Origin: Rhodothermales bacterium
GTDB taxonomy: Bacteria; Bacteroidota; Rhodothermia; Rhodothermales; VXPQ01
NCBI GenBank assembly: GCA_022821845.1
Contig: JAJECT010000009.1
Span: forward strand, 30,275-94,274
Length of the DNA: 64,000 nt
Direction: 5' to 3'
Part shown: in pieces, positions 26,813-36,222 of the stretch
Numbering within the stretch: the stretch's first letter is position 1
How the letters are laid out: each line of letters opens with the position of its first letter
The notes under the pieces: model-generated
What the model was told of the DNA's origin: nothing
The model's input: only the letters and a program-made list of their open reading frames with translations
The model's database searches: none
Position numbers and translations under genes: made by a program

Positions 26813-27934
26813 ATGTCCGAATCCCGTTTTTTCGCTCGTCAGCAAGCCCTTGCGGGCCAGCTAGTCTCCCGCGATTTGCATGCGCTTGCGGTCGTTCCCG
26901 GCGCGTCCATGCGGTATCTGTCCGGGCTGGATTTTCATTTGAGCGAACGCCCCGTGGTGGCGTTTTTTGGCCAGGAAGGCCCTCCGGCGATGGCGCTTCC
27001 CGAACTGGAAGAGGGCAAACTGCGCGGATTGCCGTTCGACGCGCGCGTCTGGACGTATGGAGAGGATCCTGCGACCTGGAGCAAGGCGTTTCGGGAGGCT
27101 GCCCGCGCCGCCGGGCTGGACGGACAGCGCGTCGGGGTCGAATCCGGGCGCATGCGCGTACTCGAACTCCGCCTGTTGCAAGAAGCCTTGCCGGAGGCTA
27201 CGTACCCGGACGGCAGCGAAGCGCTCGCCGCCCTGCGCATATGCAAGGACGCCGAAGAAATCGCTTGCATGCGCCGGGCCGCGCAGGTGGCCGAAGAGGC
27301 CATGCGGCAGACCCTCCCCGCCATAGAACCGGGCATGACCGAGCGGGACGTAGCTTCCCTCATTACCGCCCGCCTCTTTGCCGCCGGGTGCGCTCCCGAA
27401 CTGCCTTTTTCTCCCATTGTGGCGTTCGGAGCTTCCGCGGCCAATCCGCATGCGACGCCGGGCGATCAGAGATTGCGTCCCGGCGACTTGATTCTGTGCG
27501 ATTGGGGGGCGCAGGCGGGCGGGTATTTTTCCGACATGACGCGGATGTTTACGTATGGCGAGGCGGGGCCTGCGGAGCGGCGCATCGTCGAGATCGTGGA
27601 TCGCGCCCGGCAGGCGGCGACGCAGACCGCCCGGCCGGACGCGCTTGCCTCGGAAGTGGATCGCACGGCCCGCGCCGTAATCGAGGAGGCTGGTTTCGGG
27701 GATCGATTCATACACCGCACCGGACATGGCCTGGGGCTGGAGATTCACGAGCCGCCCTGGATTCGGGAGGGCAATGCGATGCGTTTGCGTCCGGGCATGA
27801 CCTTCACCATCGAGCCGGGAATCTATCTGCCCGGCGCGGCGGGGGCCCGCCTCGAGGATATGGTGACGATCACCGAGGACGGCGCCGAAACGCTTACGAC
27901 CTTGCCCCGGAGCCTGACGAATATCGCAGCGTAG
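26813..27934 (+). CDS. M24-family Xaa-Pro dipeptidase/aminopeptidase
   Basis: A 373-residue creatinase-fold metallopeptidase. The five metal ligands are visible: the two Asp in LILCDWGAQAGGYFSDMTRMF (about 226-246), the His in HRTGHGLGLEIHEPP (about 303-307), and the Glu in FTIEPGIYLPG and RLEDMVTI (about 335 and 348). The N-terminal creatinase-like domain (1-130) includes YLSGLDFHLSERP. It should release residues from X-Pro peptides in the cytoplasm. It diverges from hemA, is probably monocistronic, and ends 34 nt before the convergent pepF. Confidence 0.92.
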   Translation: MSESRFFARQQALAGQLVSRDLHALAVVPGASMRYLSGLDFHLSERPVVAFFGQEGPPAMALPELEEGKLRGLPFDARVWTYGEDPATWSKAFREAARAAGLDGQRVGVESGRMRVLELRLLQEALPEATYPDGSEALAALRICKDAEEIACMRRAAQVAEEAMRQTLPAIEPGMTERDVASLITARLFAAGCAPELPFSPIVAFGASAANPHATPGDQRLRPGDLILCDWGAQAGGYFSDMTRMFTYGEAGPAERRIVEIVDRARQAATQTARPDALASEVDRTARAVIEEAGFGDRFIHRTGHGLGLEIHEPPWIREGNAMRLRPGMTFTIEPGIYLPGAAGARLEDMVTITEDGAETLTTLPRSLTNIAA

Positions 27935-27968
27935 CCGCAGGCGAAGGGCGCCCGTCGGCAGCCCTGGA

Positions 27969-29777
27969 TTACGCCAGTCTTTCCGTTTGGGCCAGCGTTT
28001 CCGCTTCCGCAATCCATGTTTCGATGGCCGCCAGCCCGTCTCCCCACAAGCCGGGGTCTTGCAGGTCTACGCCCGCCCTGGCGGCCAGCGCGTGCGGCCA
28101 GTCCGAGCCGCCGGCTTCCAGCAGGGCAAGGTATCGGGCAGGAAAATCTTCCGGCTCGGCAAGGTACCGGGCGTATAGCGCCAGCACCAGCAATTCCCCG
28201 AAGGCGTAGGCGTATACATAGCCCGGCGTATGCAGGAAATGGGGGATGTAGCTCCACCAGCGGCGGTAATGCTCGCCGAGCGTCACGCTGCCCGCGAACA
28301 TGGCCTCCTGGGTTTGCATCCAGAGGTCGCCAAACCGGTCGACGCCCAGCTCTCCGTGTTCGCGCCGCGCCGTATGGATGGCCTCTTCGAACCGGTTCAT
28401 GGCGATTTGCCGGAATACGGTGGCCATCGTGTCGTCGATTTTGCCGACGAGCAGGGCAAGCCGGTTGGCGGGATTTTCCTCGTGCGCAAGCATTTCCCGG
28501 AAGGTGAGCATTTCGCCGAAGACAGAGGCGGTTTCGGCGGTCGTCAGCGGGGTGTCGGCTTGCAGCGCGCCCTGTTTTCTCGACAGATACTGATGTACGC
28601 CGTGGCCCAGTTCGTGCGCCAGCGTTTGCACGTCGCGCGGTCTTCCCGCAAAATTCATGAGAATGTACGGGTGCGCGCTGGGCACGACGCCGTGGCTGAA
28701 CGCCCCGCCGCGCTTGCCGGGGGCGGGCGGCGCGTCGATCCAGCGGCGGTCGAAGAAAAGGTCGGCGACGGCCCCCATGCGGGGATGGAATCCGTGGTAG
28801 GCGGCCCGCACGACCTCGCGTGCTTCGGCCCACGTATACTCCCGGTCGGATTCTCCCACCGGGGCGTACCGGTCGTAGTCGAACAGTTCGTCGTATCCGA
28901 GCAATTGGCGTTTCAGTTCGTAGAACCGGGCCACGAGGTCGTATTTCGAGACGACGGCTTCAATGAGCGCCTCCACGGTTTCATTCTGGACCTCGTTGGA
29001 CAAATTCCGGTCGGAGAGCCAGGTGGGGTATCCGCGAAGCCGGTCGTCGACGGCCTTGTCCGCCAGGATCGTATTGAACACAGAAGCCAGCGTACGGCTA
29101 TGCGTCGCCAATCCTTCTGTCAGGCTGAGGGCGGCCCGTCGGCGCAGCGCGCGATCCGGTTCGTGCAGCATGGAGAGGACTTCCTGCTCGGTTTTTTCTT
29201 CTCCGTCGAGGCGAAAGCGAACGCCGCCCAGCAGTTCGTCGAAGAAGCGGTTCCAGGCGCCGCGCCCCGTGACCGCCTTTTCGGCCATTATTTTTTCTTC
29301 CGTCTCGGTAAGGAGATAATCTCGCTGCGCCCGCTGCACTTCAAGGTAATGCCGATACCCGGCCAATTCCCCGGAAGCGACGAGGCGGGCAGCCTGGTCG
29401 TTGTCCGCCTGGCACCATTCCAGCCCGAAAAAAATGAGTTGCTGCATTGCGCGGGTATAGGCCTCGCGGACATGCTGAAGCAAGGCGCCCCGCCGCTCGT
29501 CGCCGGTATCCGTGGCCCATTGGAGAAAAGCATAGGCGTACGCCTTGCCTGCGCGGTCCTGGATGGTTTCCAGCTGCGCCAGCGCTTTGGTCATTGCCGC
29601 CGGCGCCAGGCCCGCGACCTTGCCTCGCCAGGCGGCCCTGAAGGCCTCGGCGTCGTCCGACGCTTGCGCAAGGTCCTGGCGCAGGGCTTCTTCCGACGGG
29701 TACAGGTCGGCAAGATTCCAGCGGACGTTTTCGGCTCCGGTCTTTTTTTCGGACATGGGATAATCGGACATGGACAA
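27969..29777 (-). CDS. pepF: M3-family oligoendopeptidase (PepF/M3 clade)
   Basis: A 602-residue zinc peptidase. The HExxH zinc motif is in LAHELGHGVHQYLS (about residues 388-400), and the third ligand is in the ETASVFGEML segment (about 415-425). The N-terminal start VRWNLADLYPSEEAL is typical of the PepF type. It degrades oligopeptides in the cytoplasm. Three ATGs lie close together at the start (29777, 29771, 29756); MSEKKTG at 29756 is equally likely. The neighbouring Xaa-Pro peptidase, facing it across 34 nt, suggests a loose peptide-turnover cluster. Confidence 0.93.
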   Translation of the reverse strand: MSMSDYPMSEKKTGAENVRWNLADLYPSEEALRQDLAQASDDAEAFRAAWRGKVAGLAPAAMTKALAQLETIQDRAGKAYAYAFLQWATDTGDERRGALLQHVREAYTRAMQQLIFFGLEWCQADNDQAARLVASGELAGYRHYLEVQRAQRDYLLTETEEKIMAEKAVTGRGAWNRFFDELLGGVRFRLDGEEKTEQEVLSMLHEPDRALRRRAALSLTEGLATHSRTLASVFNTILADKAVDDRLRGYPTWLSDRNLSNEVQNETVEALIEAVVSKYDLVARFYELKRQLLGYDELFDYDRYAPVGESDREYTWAEAREVVRAAYHGFHPRMGAVADLFFDRRWIDAPPAPGKRGGAFSHGVVPSAHPYILMNFAGRPRDVQTLAHELGHGVHQYLSRKQGALQADTPLTTAETASVFGEMLTFREMLAHEENPANRLALLVGKIDDTMATVFRQIAMNRFEEAIHTARREHGELGVDRFGDLWMQTQEAMFAGSVTLGEHYRRWWSYIPHFLHTPGYVYAYAFGELLVLALYARYLAEPEDFPARYLALLEAGGSDWPHALAARAGVDLQDPGLWGDGLAAIETWIAEAETLAQTERLA

Positions 29778-29798
29778 AAGTGGTTACGGCAGGATGTT

Positions 29799-29829
29799 TT
29801 TCCCGAATTTATCGGCAGTGCGTATATTG
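29799..29829 (+). promoter_or_regulatory. Possible promoter of the OsmC-family gene
   Basis: TTTC (29799-29802), 20 nt, then TATATTG (29823-29829) resembles the -33/-7 pattern with two deviations; the start codon would be about 37 nt downstream of the transcription start. It lies between divergent pepF and the OsmC gene. Confidence 0.35.
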
Positions 29830-29873
29830 CGCATTCCAAACGCTACATCCATCGAAACATTCCCTTAACGATC

Positions 29874-30299
29874 ATGCAAGTACGTACAGCCGAAGCAATC
29901 TGGAAAGGCAACCTGAAAGAGGGCGAAGGCCAGGTAACGGTGCTGGGCGAACAAGTCCCCTACTCCTTCGCTTCCCGTTTCGAGCAAGGCGCCGGAACGA
30001 ATCCCGAAGAACTGCTGGCTGCCGCCCACGCAGGGTGCGTCGCCATGGCGTTTTCGAACGACCTGGCGAACGCGGGCTATGCGCCCAGGCAAGTGCATGC
30101 CGCGGCCAGGGTGCATTTGACGATAACGGATGCGGGCCCCGGCATTTCTCAGATCGACCTGACGATCCAGGGCGACGTGCCGGGTATCGACGAAGCCACC
30201 TTTCTGGAGATGGCCGAGGCGGCGAAGTCCAATTGCCCGGTCTCGAAGTTGTTTGCGGGGGCGAACATCGCGCTCGTCGCCACGCTTCAGGCGGGTTAG
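29874..30299 (+). CDS. OsmC-family organic hydroperoxide-detoxifying protein
   Basis: A 141-residue OsmC/Ohr-type thiol peroxidase. The two redox cysteines are visible in ELLAAAHAGCVAMAFSNDL (about residue 54) and in AAKSNCPVSKLF (about residue 119), with the conserved GTNPEELLAAAHA before the first. OsmC rather than Ohr is favoured by SNCPVSK. It reduces organic hydroperoxides using dithiol donors. The start MQVRTAEAIWKG at 29874 is clear; the longer frame upstream is antisense to pepF. It faces proA with only 5 nt between stops. Confidence 0.92.
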   Translation: MQVRTAEAIWKGNLKEGEGQVTVLGEQVPYSFASRFEQGAGTNPEELLAAAHAGCVAMAFSNDLANAGYAPRQVHAAARVHLTITDAGPGISQIDLTIQGDVPGIDEATFLEMAEAAKSNCPVSKLFAGANIALVATLQAG

Positions 30300-30304
30300 G
30301 CGCG

Positions 30305-31582
30305 TCAGGCGCGGATGTGTCCCTGTCCGACGCCGATCCATTTGTAGCTGGTGAGTTCCTCCAGGCCCATGGGGCCGCGGGCATGCAGTTTTTGCGTGCT
30401 GACGGCCACTTCTGCGCCCAGGCCGAACTGTCCGCCGTCCGAAAACCGCGTACTGGCGTTTACGAACACCGCCGCGGAGTCGATGCGGTCCACGAAGACG
30501 TTTGCGCGCGCCCAGTCGTTGGTCAGGATGCTGTCCGAGTGGGCCGTTCCGTGGCGTTGTATATGTTCTATGGCGTCTTCCACGCCGTCCACGATGCGAA
30601 CGCCGAGGATAAGCGACAGCCATTCCTGGTCGAAGTCGTCCGGTCCGGCGGCGGCGCATGCCAGGCCCCCGGTCCGTTCGAGGATGCGCAGCGCTTCCGG
30701 GTCGGCGCGGAAGGCGACGCCCTGCGCGCCAAGGCGTTTAGCCAGCGGCGGCAGAAACGCGTCGGCGACGTGGCGGTGCAAGAGCAGCGTGTCCAGCGCG
30801 TTGCAGACGCTCGGACGCTGCACCTTGGCGTTTTCCACGATGTCCTCTGCCCGCTCGAGGTCCGCCGAGTCGTCCACGAAAATGTGACACACGCCCATGC
30901 CGCCCGTAATGACGGGGATCGTGCTTTTTTCCAGGCATAGCCGGTGCAAGCCCGCCCCGCCGCGCGGCACGATCATATCGACATACTTGTCCAGCCGCAA
31001 CAATTGCTCGACGAGGCCGCGGTCGGGATCGCCTACGTATTGCACGACGTCGGGCGGTATGCCTGTTTTTTTCAGGGCTTCCCGGATGGCGGCGACGAGG
31101 GCCAGATTGCTTCGCAGGGTTTCCTTGCCGCCGCGCAGGATCGTCGCATTGCTCGTTTTCAGGCACAGCGAGGCAATGTCGATGGTTACGTTGGGGCGGG
31201 CTTCGTAGACGACGCCCACCACGCCCAGCGGGATTCGGCGCTTGAGGAGCCGCATCCCGTTCGGGAGCATACGGCTTCCGAACTCGACGCCCACCGGGTC
31301 CGGCAGGTCAATCACGGCGCGGACGTCGCGCGCCAGCGCGGCAAGGCGTTCTTCGTCAAGCAACAGGCGGTCGAGCATCGCCTCGGACAATCCGGCTTCC
31401 CTTCCGTCCGCTATATCCAGCGCGTTTTCCCGGAGAATCGTCGCCGAGGCGGACGTCAGTTCGTCGGCGATAGCGGCCAGCGCGGCGTTTTTCGCCCCGG
31501 TGCCGAGGGTCGCCAGCGCGCGGCTTGCGACGCGGGCCTGCTCCCCCATTTTCTGCATGGAAATCGTTTCTTCGACAAGCAT
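30305..31582 (-). CDS. proA: Glutamate-5-semialdehyde dehydrogenase (gamma-glutamyl phosphate reductase)
   Basis: A 425-residue ProA, second enzyme of proline synthesis. It shows [23 protein letters not shown] (about 116-138), [23 protein letters not shown] and the catalytic cysteine in [13 protein letters not shown] (about 258), ending with [14 protein letters not shown]. It lies 78 nt downstream of proB on the same strand, forming proBA. An alternative start at the second Met ([10 protein letters not shown], 31558) is possible. The pathway meets pruA at glutamate semialdehyde in the opposite direction. Confidence 0.95.
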   Translation of the reverse strand: MLVEETISMQKMGEQARVASRALATLGTGAKNAALAAIADELTSASATILRENALDIADGREAGLSEAMLDRLLLDEERLAALARDVRAVIDLPDPVGVEFGSRMLPNGMRLLKRRIPLGVVGVVYEARPNVTIDIASLCLKTSNATILRGGKETLRSNLALVAAIREALKKTGIPPDVVQYVGDPDRGLVEQLLRLDKYVDMIVPRGGAGLHRLCLEKSTIPVITGGMGVCHIFVDDSADLERAEDIVENAKVQRPSVCNALDTLLLHRHVADAFLPPLAKRLGAQGVAFRADPEALRILERTGGLACAAAGPDDFDQEWLSLILGVRIVDGVEDAIEHIQRHGTAHSDSILTNDWARANVFVDRIDSAAVFVNASTRFSDGGQFGLGAEVAVSTQKLHARGPMGLEELTSYKWIGVGQGHIRA

Positions 31583-31660
31583 GGAAATCGTTCAGGTCAT
31601 GTTGCGGCGGACGGACAAAGGCCGGCGGCGTTCATGGCGCGCGTTCGCGCAATAAAATGG

Positions 31661-32761
31661 TCAGATCAGGATCAGGTCGTCGCGGTGAATGACGACGGGG
31701 CCGTAGGCGTACCCCAGCGTTTCGCGGATGCGATCGGATTGCAACCCCCGGATGCGGCCCACGTCGGCGCTGTCGTACCGCACGACGCCCCTGCCCAGGT
31801 TCGTTCGGTCGGCTGCCGTAATCTGCACCACGTCGCCCCGCTCGAACGATCCGTCTACGCGAATGATTCCTGCGGGCAACAGGCTGCCGCCGCCGCCCGC
31901 CAACGCCGCGGCGGCGCCCTCGTCGATCGCCACAGCCCCCGATGCGTTCGCCCCGCCCAGTATCCACCGTTTACGATTTTCCACCGGGACGTCGAGCGCC
32001 GGGAAGCGGGTGCCGATACGCTCTCCCGCCACGATCCGCCGGATGGCCTCCGGGGCGTCCCCCGCCGCAATCACTACGCAGGCGCCGGCGCGCCGGGCCA
32101 TATCCGCCGCGTCCAGTTTCGTTTTCATGCCGCCCACGCCCAGGCCGGACTTGCTTTCGCCGGCGACGGCGTGCAAATCGGCGTCGATGCGCCGCACCTC
32201 TTCAATGAGTTCGGCCTTTGGATCGGTTCGGGGGTCCGCCGTGAACAGGCCCGGCTGGTCGCTCAGCAGAATCAGCAAATCCGCCTCGGCAAGCAGTACG
32301 CATAAAGCGGACAGGTTGTCGTTGTCTCCTACGCGAATCTCGGCGGTGGTTACCGCGTCGTTCTCGTTGATCACCGGCACGATTCGATGTTCGAGCAGCG
32401 CGCGCAGCGTATCGCGTGCGTTCAGAAAGCGGCGGCGGTCTTCCACGTCCGCCCGCGTGAGCAGCATTTGCCCGACATGGATGTGGAACCGGGTGAAAAG
32501 TTGCTCCCAGATTTCCATGAGCCTGCTTTGCCCGACGGCGGCCAGCATTTGTTTTTCGGCCAGCGAATCCGGTTGCCGGGTCATGCGAAGCCGCTCGCTT
32601 CCGGCGGCGATGGCGCCCGAAGTGCATACGACCAGCTCGTATCCTTCCTCGTGGAGCGCGGCGCATTGCCGAACGATCTCGAGCATGCGGCCATGATCGA
32701 GCTTTCGGGTGCCCCCCGTAAGCACGCTGGTTCCTATTTTAAGTACGATGCGCTGCGTCAT
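31661..32761 (-). CDS. proB: Glutamate 5-kinase
   Basis: A 366-residue ProB: an amino-acid kinase domain (1-255) with IVLKIGTSVLTGG (about 5-17), CTSGAIAAG, INENDAVTTAEIRVGDNDNLSALC (about 130-152) and GVGGMKTKLDAADMARRAG, followed by a C-terminal PUA domain (about 275-360). It phosphorylates glutamate and is normally feedback-inhibited by proline. It starts the proBA unit, 56 nt downstream of tRNA-Leu on the same strand, so the tRNA promoter may serve all three. Confidence 0.95.
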   Translation of the reverse strand: MTQRIVLKIGTSVLTGGTRKLDHGRMLEIVRQCAALHEEGYELVVCTSGAIAAGSERLRMTRQPDSLAEKQMLAAVGQSRLMEIWEQLFTRFHIHVGQMLLTRADVEDRRRFLNARDTLRALLEHRIVPVINENDAVTTAEIRVGDNDNLSALCVLLAEADLLILLSDQPGLFTADPRTDPKAELIEEVRRIDADLHAVAGESKSGLGVGGMKTKLDAADMARRAGACVVIAAGDAPEAIRRIVAGERIGTRFPALDVPVENRKRWILGGANASGAVAIDEGAAAALAGGGGSLLPAGIIRVDGSFERGDVVQITAADRTNLGRGVVRYDSADVGRIRGLQSDRIRETLGYAYGPVVIHRDDLILI

Positions 32762-32817
32762 ACATACGCTGCGACGGTGCGCAGGCCAGTGGATTTACGC
32801 GTATTTTAGGTGATTCG

Positions 32818-32901
32818 TACCGGGAGCGGGATTCGAACCCGCACGGAGCATCGCTCCAACGGATTTTAAGTCCGTTGCGTCTACCGTTCCGCCATCCCGG
32901 C
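32818..32901 (-). tRNA. tRNA-Leu (anticodon UAA)
   Basis: An 84-nt class II tRNA read on the minus strand. The acceptor GCCGGGA pairs with TCCCGGT (G-U at the first pair), discriminator A at 32818. The anticodon arm ACGGA/TCCGT encloses CTTAAAA with anticodon TAA at 32868-32866. A variable arm GGAGC-GAT-GCTCC is followed by the T arm GCGGG-TTCGAAT-CCCGC. CCA is not encoded. It reads leucine UUA/UUG codons and lies upstream of proBA. Confidence 0.97.
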
Positions 32902-33033
32902 TGTCAGCGTACCCTGACGCCGTCCATATTGCGCTAATCAGGATCGAGATTGGACCATGGCGCGTCCAATTCGCTAAAATTACGGAAAAATCCGGCGCGC
33001 TACGCACCCGGAAGTTCGTCTCCTCGCTTTTGC

Positions 33034-33990
33034 ATGTCTATTTCGTTTTTTCTTTTTACGCTGGGGCTTGTCCTGGTTTATTTCGGAGCCGAATGGTTGC
33101 TGAAGGGGGCCGCGGGGCTGGTGCGCGCGTACAGCGTGCATCCGCTGATGGTGGGCGGCACCGTGGTGGCGTTCGGCACCTCCATGCCCGAATTCGTATT
33201 CAACCTGTTCGCGGCGGTTTCGCGGGAGGACGGTCTGGCCCTGGGGAATATAACCGGTTCGAACATTTGCAACATGGCCCTGGTTCTGGGCGCAAGCGGG
33301 CTGGTGCTGCCCCTTGTGGCCGTGCGGGAAGTGCTTACGAAGGGATACCCCGCCATGATGCTTGCGCTGGTCGTTTTTTACCTGGCGGCGCTGGACGGAA
33401 CGATTGGCCGGCTCGACGGCGCCGCGCTGGCGGCTTTGCTGGTCGTTTTCATTGTGCTCGTCGCGCGGCAAGGCGGGTACGGCGTCGGCGGGCGCGCATC
33501 GGAGGCGGCGCTGGCGGACGCCGCCGCTTCCGGGGAATCCGCGGGCCGAAAATGGATATTCCTTGTTGCGGGCGTCCTGACGCTTGCGCTCGGTTCCTGG
33601 ACCATGGTGGAGTCTGCCGTGCGTATCGCCGACCTGCTTGGCGTTTCTCCCGCCATTGTCGGGTTGACGGTCGTTGCGTTTGGCACCAGTTTGCCCGAAT
33701 TGGCTACGTCTGTGGTGGGCGCGCTCAGGGGGCAGGCGGAACTTTCCATAGGCAACGTGCTGGGCAGCAACATACTGAACGTGTTGTTCGTGGTGGGGCC
33801 GATTTCCCTGTTCCACCCCTTGCAGGTGGACGCGAACCTGCTCACGGCGCATTTTCCGGTCATGCTTGCGTTCGGCCTGGCGCTATGGCCTGTTTTCCGG
33901 TTCCGGCGGCGGGTCGGGCGCCGGGAGGGGGCGTTGCTGCTCGGCGGTTTTCTGGCGTGGGTTGGCTGGTTGATCATGCCCTATCTTTAA
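33034..33990 (+). CDS. CaCA-family Ca2+(cation)/Na+ antiporter (YrbG-like)
   Basis: A 318-residue membrane antiporter with the two inverted alpha repeats of the family: GGTVVAFGTSMPEFVFN with GNITGSNICN in the first half (about 45-95), and GLTVVAFGTSLPELATS with GNVLGSNILN in the second (about 208-250). About ten hydrophobic segments and a short cytoplasmic loop (about 150-175) are visible. It exchanges Ca2+ or another cation for Na+/H+. The start at 33034 (MSISFFLFTLG) is the first residue of the membrane domain; the frame is open 28 codons upstream into the tRNA side with no similarity. Confidence 0.92.
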   Translation: MSISFFLFTLGLVLVYFGAEWLLKGAAGLVRAYSVHPLMVGGTVVAFGTSMPEFVFNLFAAVSREDGLALGNITGSNICNMALVLGASGLVLPLVAVREVLTKGYPAMMLALVVFYLAALDGTIGRLDGAALAALLVVFIVLVARQGGYGVGGRASEAALADAAASGESAGRKWIFLVAGVLTLALGSWTMVESAVRIADLLGVSPAIVGLTVVAFGTSLPELATSVVGALRGQAELSIGNVLGSNILNVLFVVGPISLFHPLQVDANLLTAHFPVMLAFGLALWPVFRFRRRVGRREGALLLGGFLAWVGWLIMPYL

Positions 33991-34009
33991 TCAAGCCTCT
34001 GCGCTTCGT

Positions 34010-34032
34010 GGACTTAATCAGGGTATCCTTAG
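34010..34032 (+). promoter_or_regulatory. Recurrent GTATCCTTAG element upstream of the VWA gene
   Basis: Twenty-three bases starting GGACTTAATC and ending GTATCCTTAG, 24 nt before the next ATG, extended on the left by CTTCGT (34004-34009), a feature also seen at 19636-19641 (minus strand) and at about 48404. Placement fits a promoter ending near -4, but the conserved stretch is longer than a core promoter. Confidence 0.5.
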
Positions 34033-34056
34033 AAAATCGTTCATTCCCCTGCCCCC

Positions 34057-36222
34057 ATGTCTTTTTCCCTCGGCATAAATCCATGGCTGCTTGCGGCGTC
34101 CCTGCTTGCAGCGGGCGGGGCCGCCGCATGGTTCTATCGCCGCACGATGCCTGCGCTGCCCCTGGGCAAGCGAATTGCCCTCGGCGGGCTGCGGTTCGGG
34201 GCGCTCTTTTTTATTCTGCTCCTTCTGCTCGACCCCGTGCTGCGTCTTGTCCGACAGGACGAAAGGGAGCCCGTGGTCGTCGTGCTGCTTGACGACAGCG
34301 CCAGTTTGCGCCTTGCGTCTGCCTCGGATACGTCGCTTGCCGGGGCGCAGGCGCGTATTCGGGACCTGCTTCGGCATGCACCCTCCGCGGCGCAGGGAGC
34401 CGAGGTGCGGTACGTGCGCTTCGGGGCGGACATCGAGGGGACTTCTTCCGCTCGTTTCGACGCAGATTCGCTTGGGCTCGCGGCTTTTCGGACGAATATC
34501 TCGCAGGCCCTCGTTTCTGTCGAGGAGCACTGGCGAGACGATAACTTGCGCGCCGTAGTGCTTGTGTCCGACGGCCAGTACAATACGGGCCGCAACCCGC
34601 TGTACGTGTCCGAACGCTATCCGGCCCCGGTGTTTACGGCCATCGCAGGCGATACCTTGCGGCGGCAGGACGTTCGGATACAGCGCGTGCTTACCAATGA
34701 AGTAGCCTATGCGGGGGCCGAACTTCCGGTCGAGGTGGGGATCCGGGCGGAGGGCCTCGGCGGGCGCCGGATTACCGTATCCCTTGCCGAAAACGGACAA
34801 ATCGTCGCTTCCCGCGCGCTCGAAATTCCGCCGGGGAATACGGAAATCGTCGCCGAGTTGTCCGTAACGCCCGAATCGGAAGGCTTGCGTCGCTACGCGG
34901 TGGCCGTAACGGAACTGCCCGAAGAAGCGACGCACCGCAATAACCGGGAATCGCTGGCGGTGCGCGTACTTTCTTCCAGGCGCCGCATGCTGTTCGTGGC
35001 CGCCGCGCCCGGCCCGGACGTCGCGGCCGTCCGAAGAGTCCTTGCCCGAAACGAGGCCTTCGAAGTGGTCCCGTTCGTGCAAAAAAGCGAGGGCGCTTTC
35101 TACGAGGGCGCGTTTCCGGCTTCGCTGACGGATTTCGACGCCATCGTGCTGGCGGGGTATCCCGGTCGGGTCGCCGACGCAAGCATCGTCCAGCGCATCG
35201 ACGAGGCGGCCCGCGAGGGGATTCCCCTGTTGTTTTTGCTTGCGGCGGGCGGCTCCATTGCCCGGTCTGGCTTGTTGTCCGACGCGGCGCTTCCGGTCCA
35301 GGCCGTCCGGGTTCGGGAGGATTTTACAGAAGCCGCGCTTCGCGCTACGCCGTCGGGGAACCGTCACCCGATCCTGCGTATTCCCGGCGTCGATCCGGAC
35401 GCATGGCGCGCCCTGCCCCCGCTGGAATACAGCCGAACCCAATGGGCGCCCGCCCCCGACGCCGAGGTGCTGGCTACGGCATCCGTCCGCGGCGTCGATT
35501 TGCCAGAGCCGCTATTGGTCGTTCGCCGCCGCGCCCGGCATCGCAGCGCCGCCCTGCTGGCCGCGGGTACGTGGCGCTGGCAAAACCTGCCGGAGGACCT
35601 GGTCGCGTACGAATCCGTGTCGGAAACCCTCTTTGCGAACATCATTCAGTGGCTTACGGCGCTGGAAGACGACCGTCCTGTGCGCGTACAGCCTGTCCGG
35701 GACGTTTTCGGGGGCGGAGAAGCAGTGCAATTTTCAGGTCAGGCGTACGACGAAAGTTTTAATCCCGCGGCGGACGCCACGATAGAGATCAAACTGGTTT
35801 CGCCCGATGGCGCGGAGTTTCCGTATCTTATGCGCGGCGTCGGGAACGGGCGATACGCGCTGGACGCCGGGCCGTTGCCGGAAGGGACGTACGCCTGGAC
35901 CGCCACGGCTTACCGGGGAGAAGAGACGCTGGGGTCGGACCGCGGCGCGTTCGCCGTGGGTTCCCTGACGCTGGAATACCGGCAACCGGGCGCGGACGCC
36001 GCCCTGATGCGCCAGATCGCCCGGCGTTCGGGCGGCGCGACGCTGGATCCGAACCGTCCCGAGGCGTTTACCGAGGCCCTCTCCGCCTCGCTGGAAGGCG
36101 CCGCCCAGACCGTATCGAGCGCGACCGAGGAAGATTTGCGTACGCATTTTTCGTTTTTACTGCTTGTCGTCGCGCTGCTCGGCGCGGAATGGTTTTTCCG
36201 CAAACGCAGCGGAATGGTTTGA
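34057..36222 (+). CDS. Membrane-anchored VWA-domain protein with glutamine-amidotransferase-like fold
   Basis: A 721-residue protein of the Bacteroidota/Planctomycetes group that couples a von Willebrand A domain to a class I glutamine-amidotransferase-like domain (COG5426 kind). Two membrane segments (about 8-25 and 42-62) precede the VWA domain, whose MIDAS motif D-D-S-A-S starts at residue 79; SDGQYNTGRNPLY is at about 170-182. A central part (about 300-420) with FDAIVLAGYPGR and IPLLFLLAAGGS resembles the amidotransferase fold without an evident catalytic triad. A last membrane segment is at about 696-713. Function is unknown; BatA/aerotolerance-like envelope roles are only a guess. It overlaps the next gene by up to 34 nt. 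Confidence 0.72.
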   Translation: MSFSLGINPWLLAASLLAAGGAAAWFYRRTMPALPLGKRIALGGLRFGALFFILLLLLDPVLRLVRQDEREPVVVVLLDDSASLRLASASDTSLAGAQARIRDLLRHAPSAAQGAEVRYVRFGADIEGTSSARFDADSLGLAAFRTNISQALVSVEEHWRDDNLRAVVLVSDGQYNTGRNPLYVSERYPAPVFTAIAGDTLRRQDVRIQRVLTNEVAYAGAELPVEVGIRAEGLGGRRITVSLAENGQIVASRALEIPPGNTEIVAELSVTPESEGLRRYAVAVTELPEEATHRNNRESLAVRVLSSRRRMLFVAAAPGPDVAAVRRVLARNEAFEVVPFVQKSEGAFYEGAFPASLTDFDAIVLAGYPGRVADASIVQRIDEAAREGIPLLFLLAAGGSIARSGLLSDAALPVQAVRVREDFTEAALRATPSGNRHPILRIPGVDPDAWRALPPLEYSRTQWAPAPDAEVLATASVRGVDLPEPLLVVRRRARHRSAALLAAGTWRWQNLPEDLVAYESVSETLFANIIQWLTALEDDRPVRVQPVRDVFGGGEAVQFSGQAYDESFNPAADATIEIKLVSPDGAEFPYLMRGVGNGRYALDAGPLPEGTYAWTATAYRGEETLGSDRGAFAVGSLTLEYRQPGADAALMRQIARRSGGATLDPNRPEAFTEALSASLEGAAQTVSSATEEDLRTHFSFLLLVVALLGAEWFFRKRSGMV

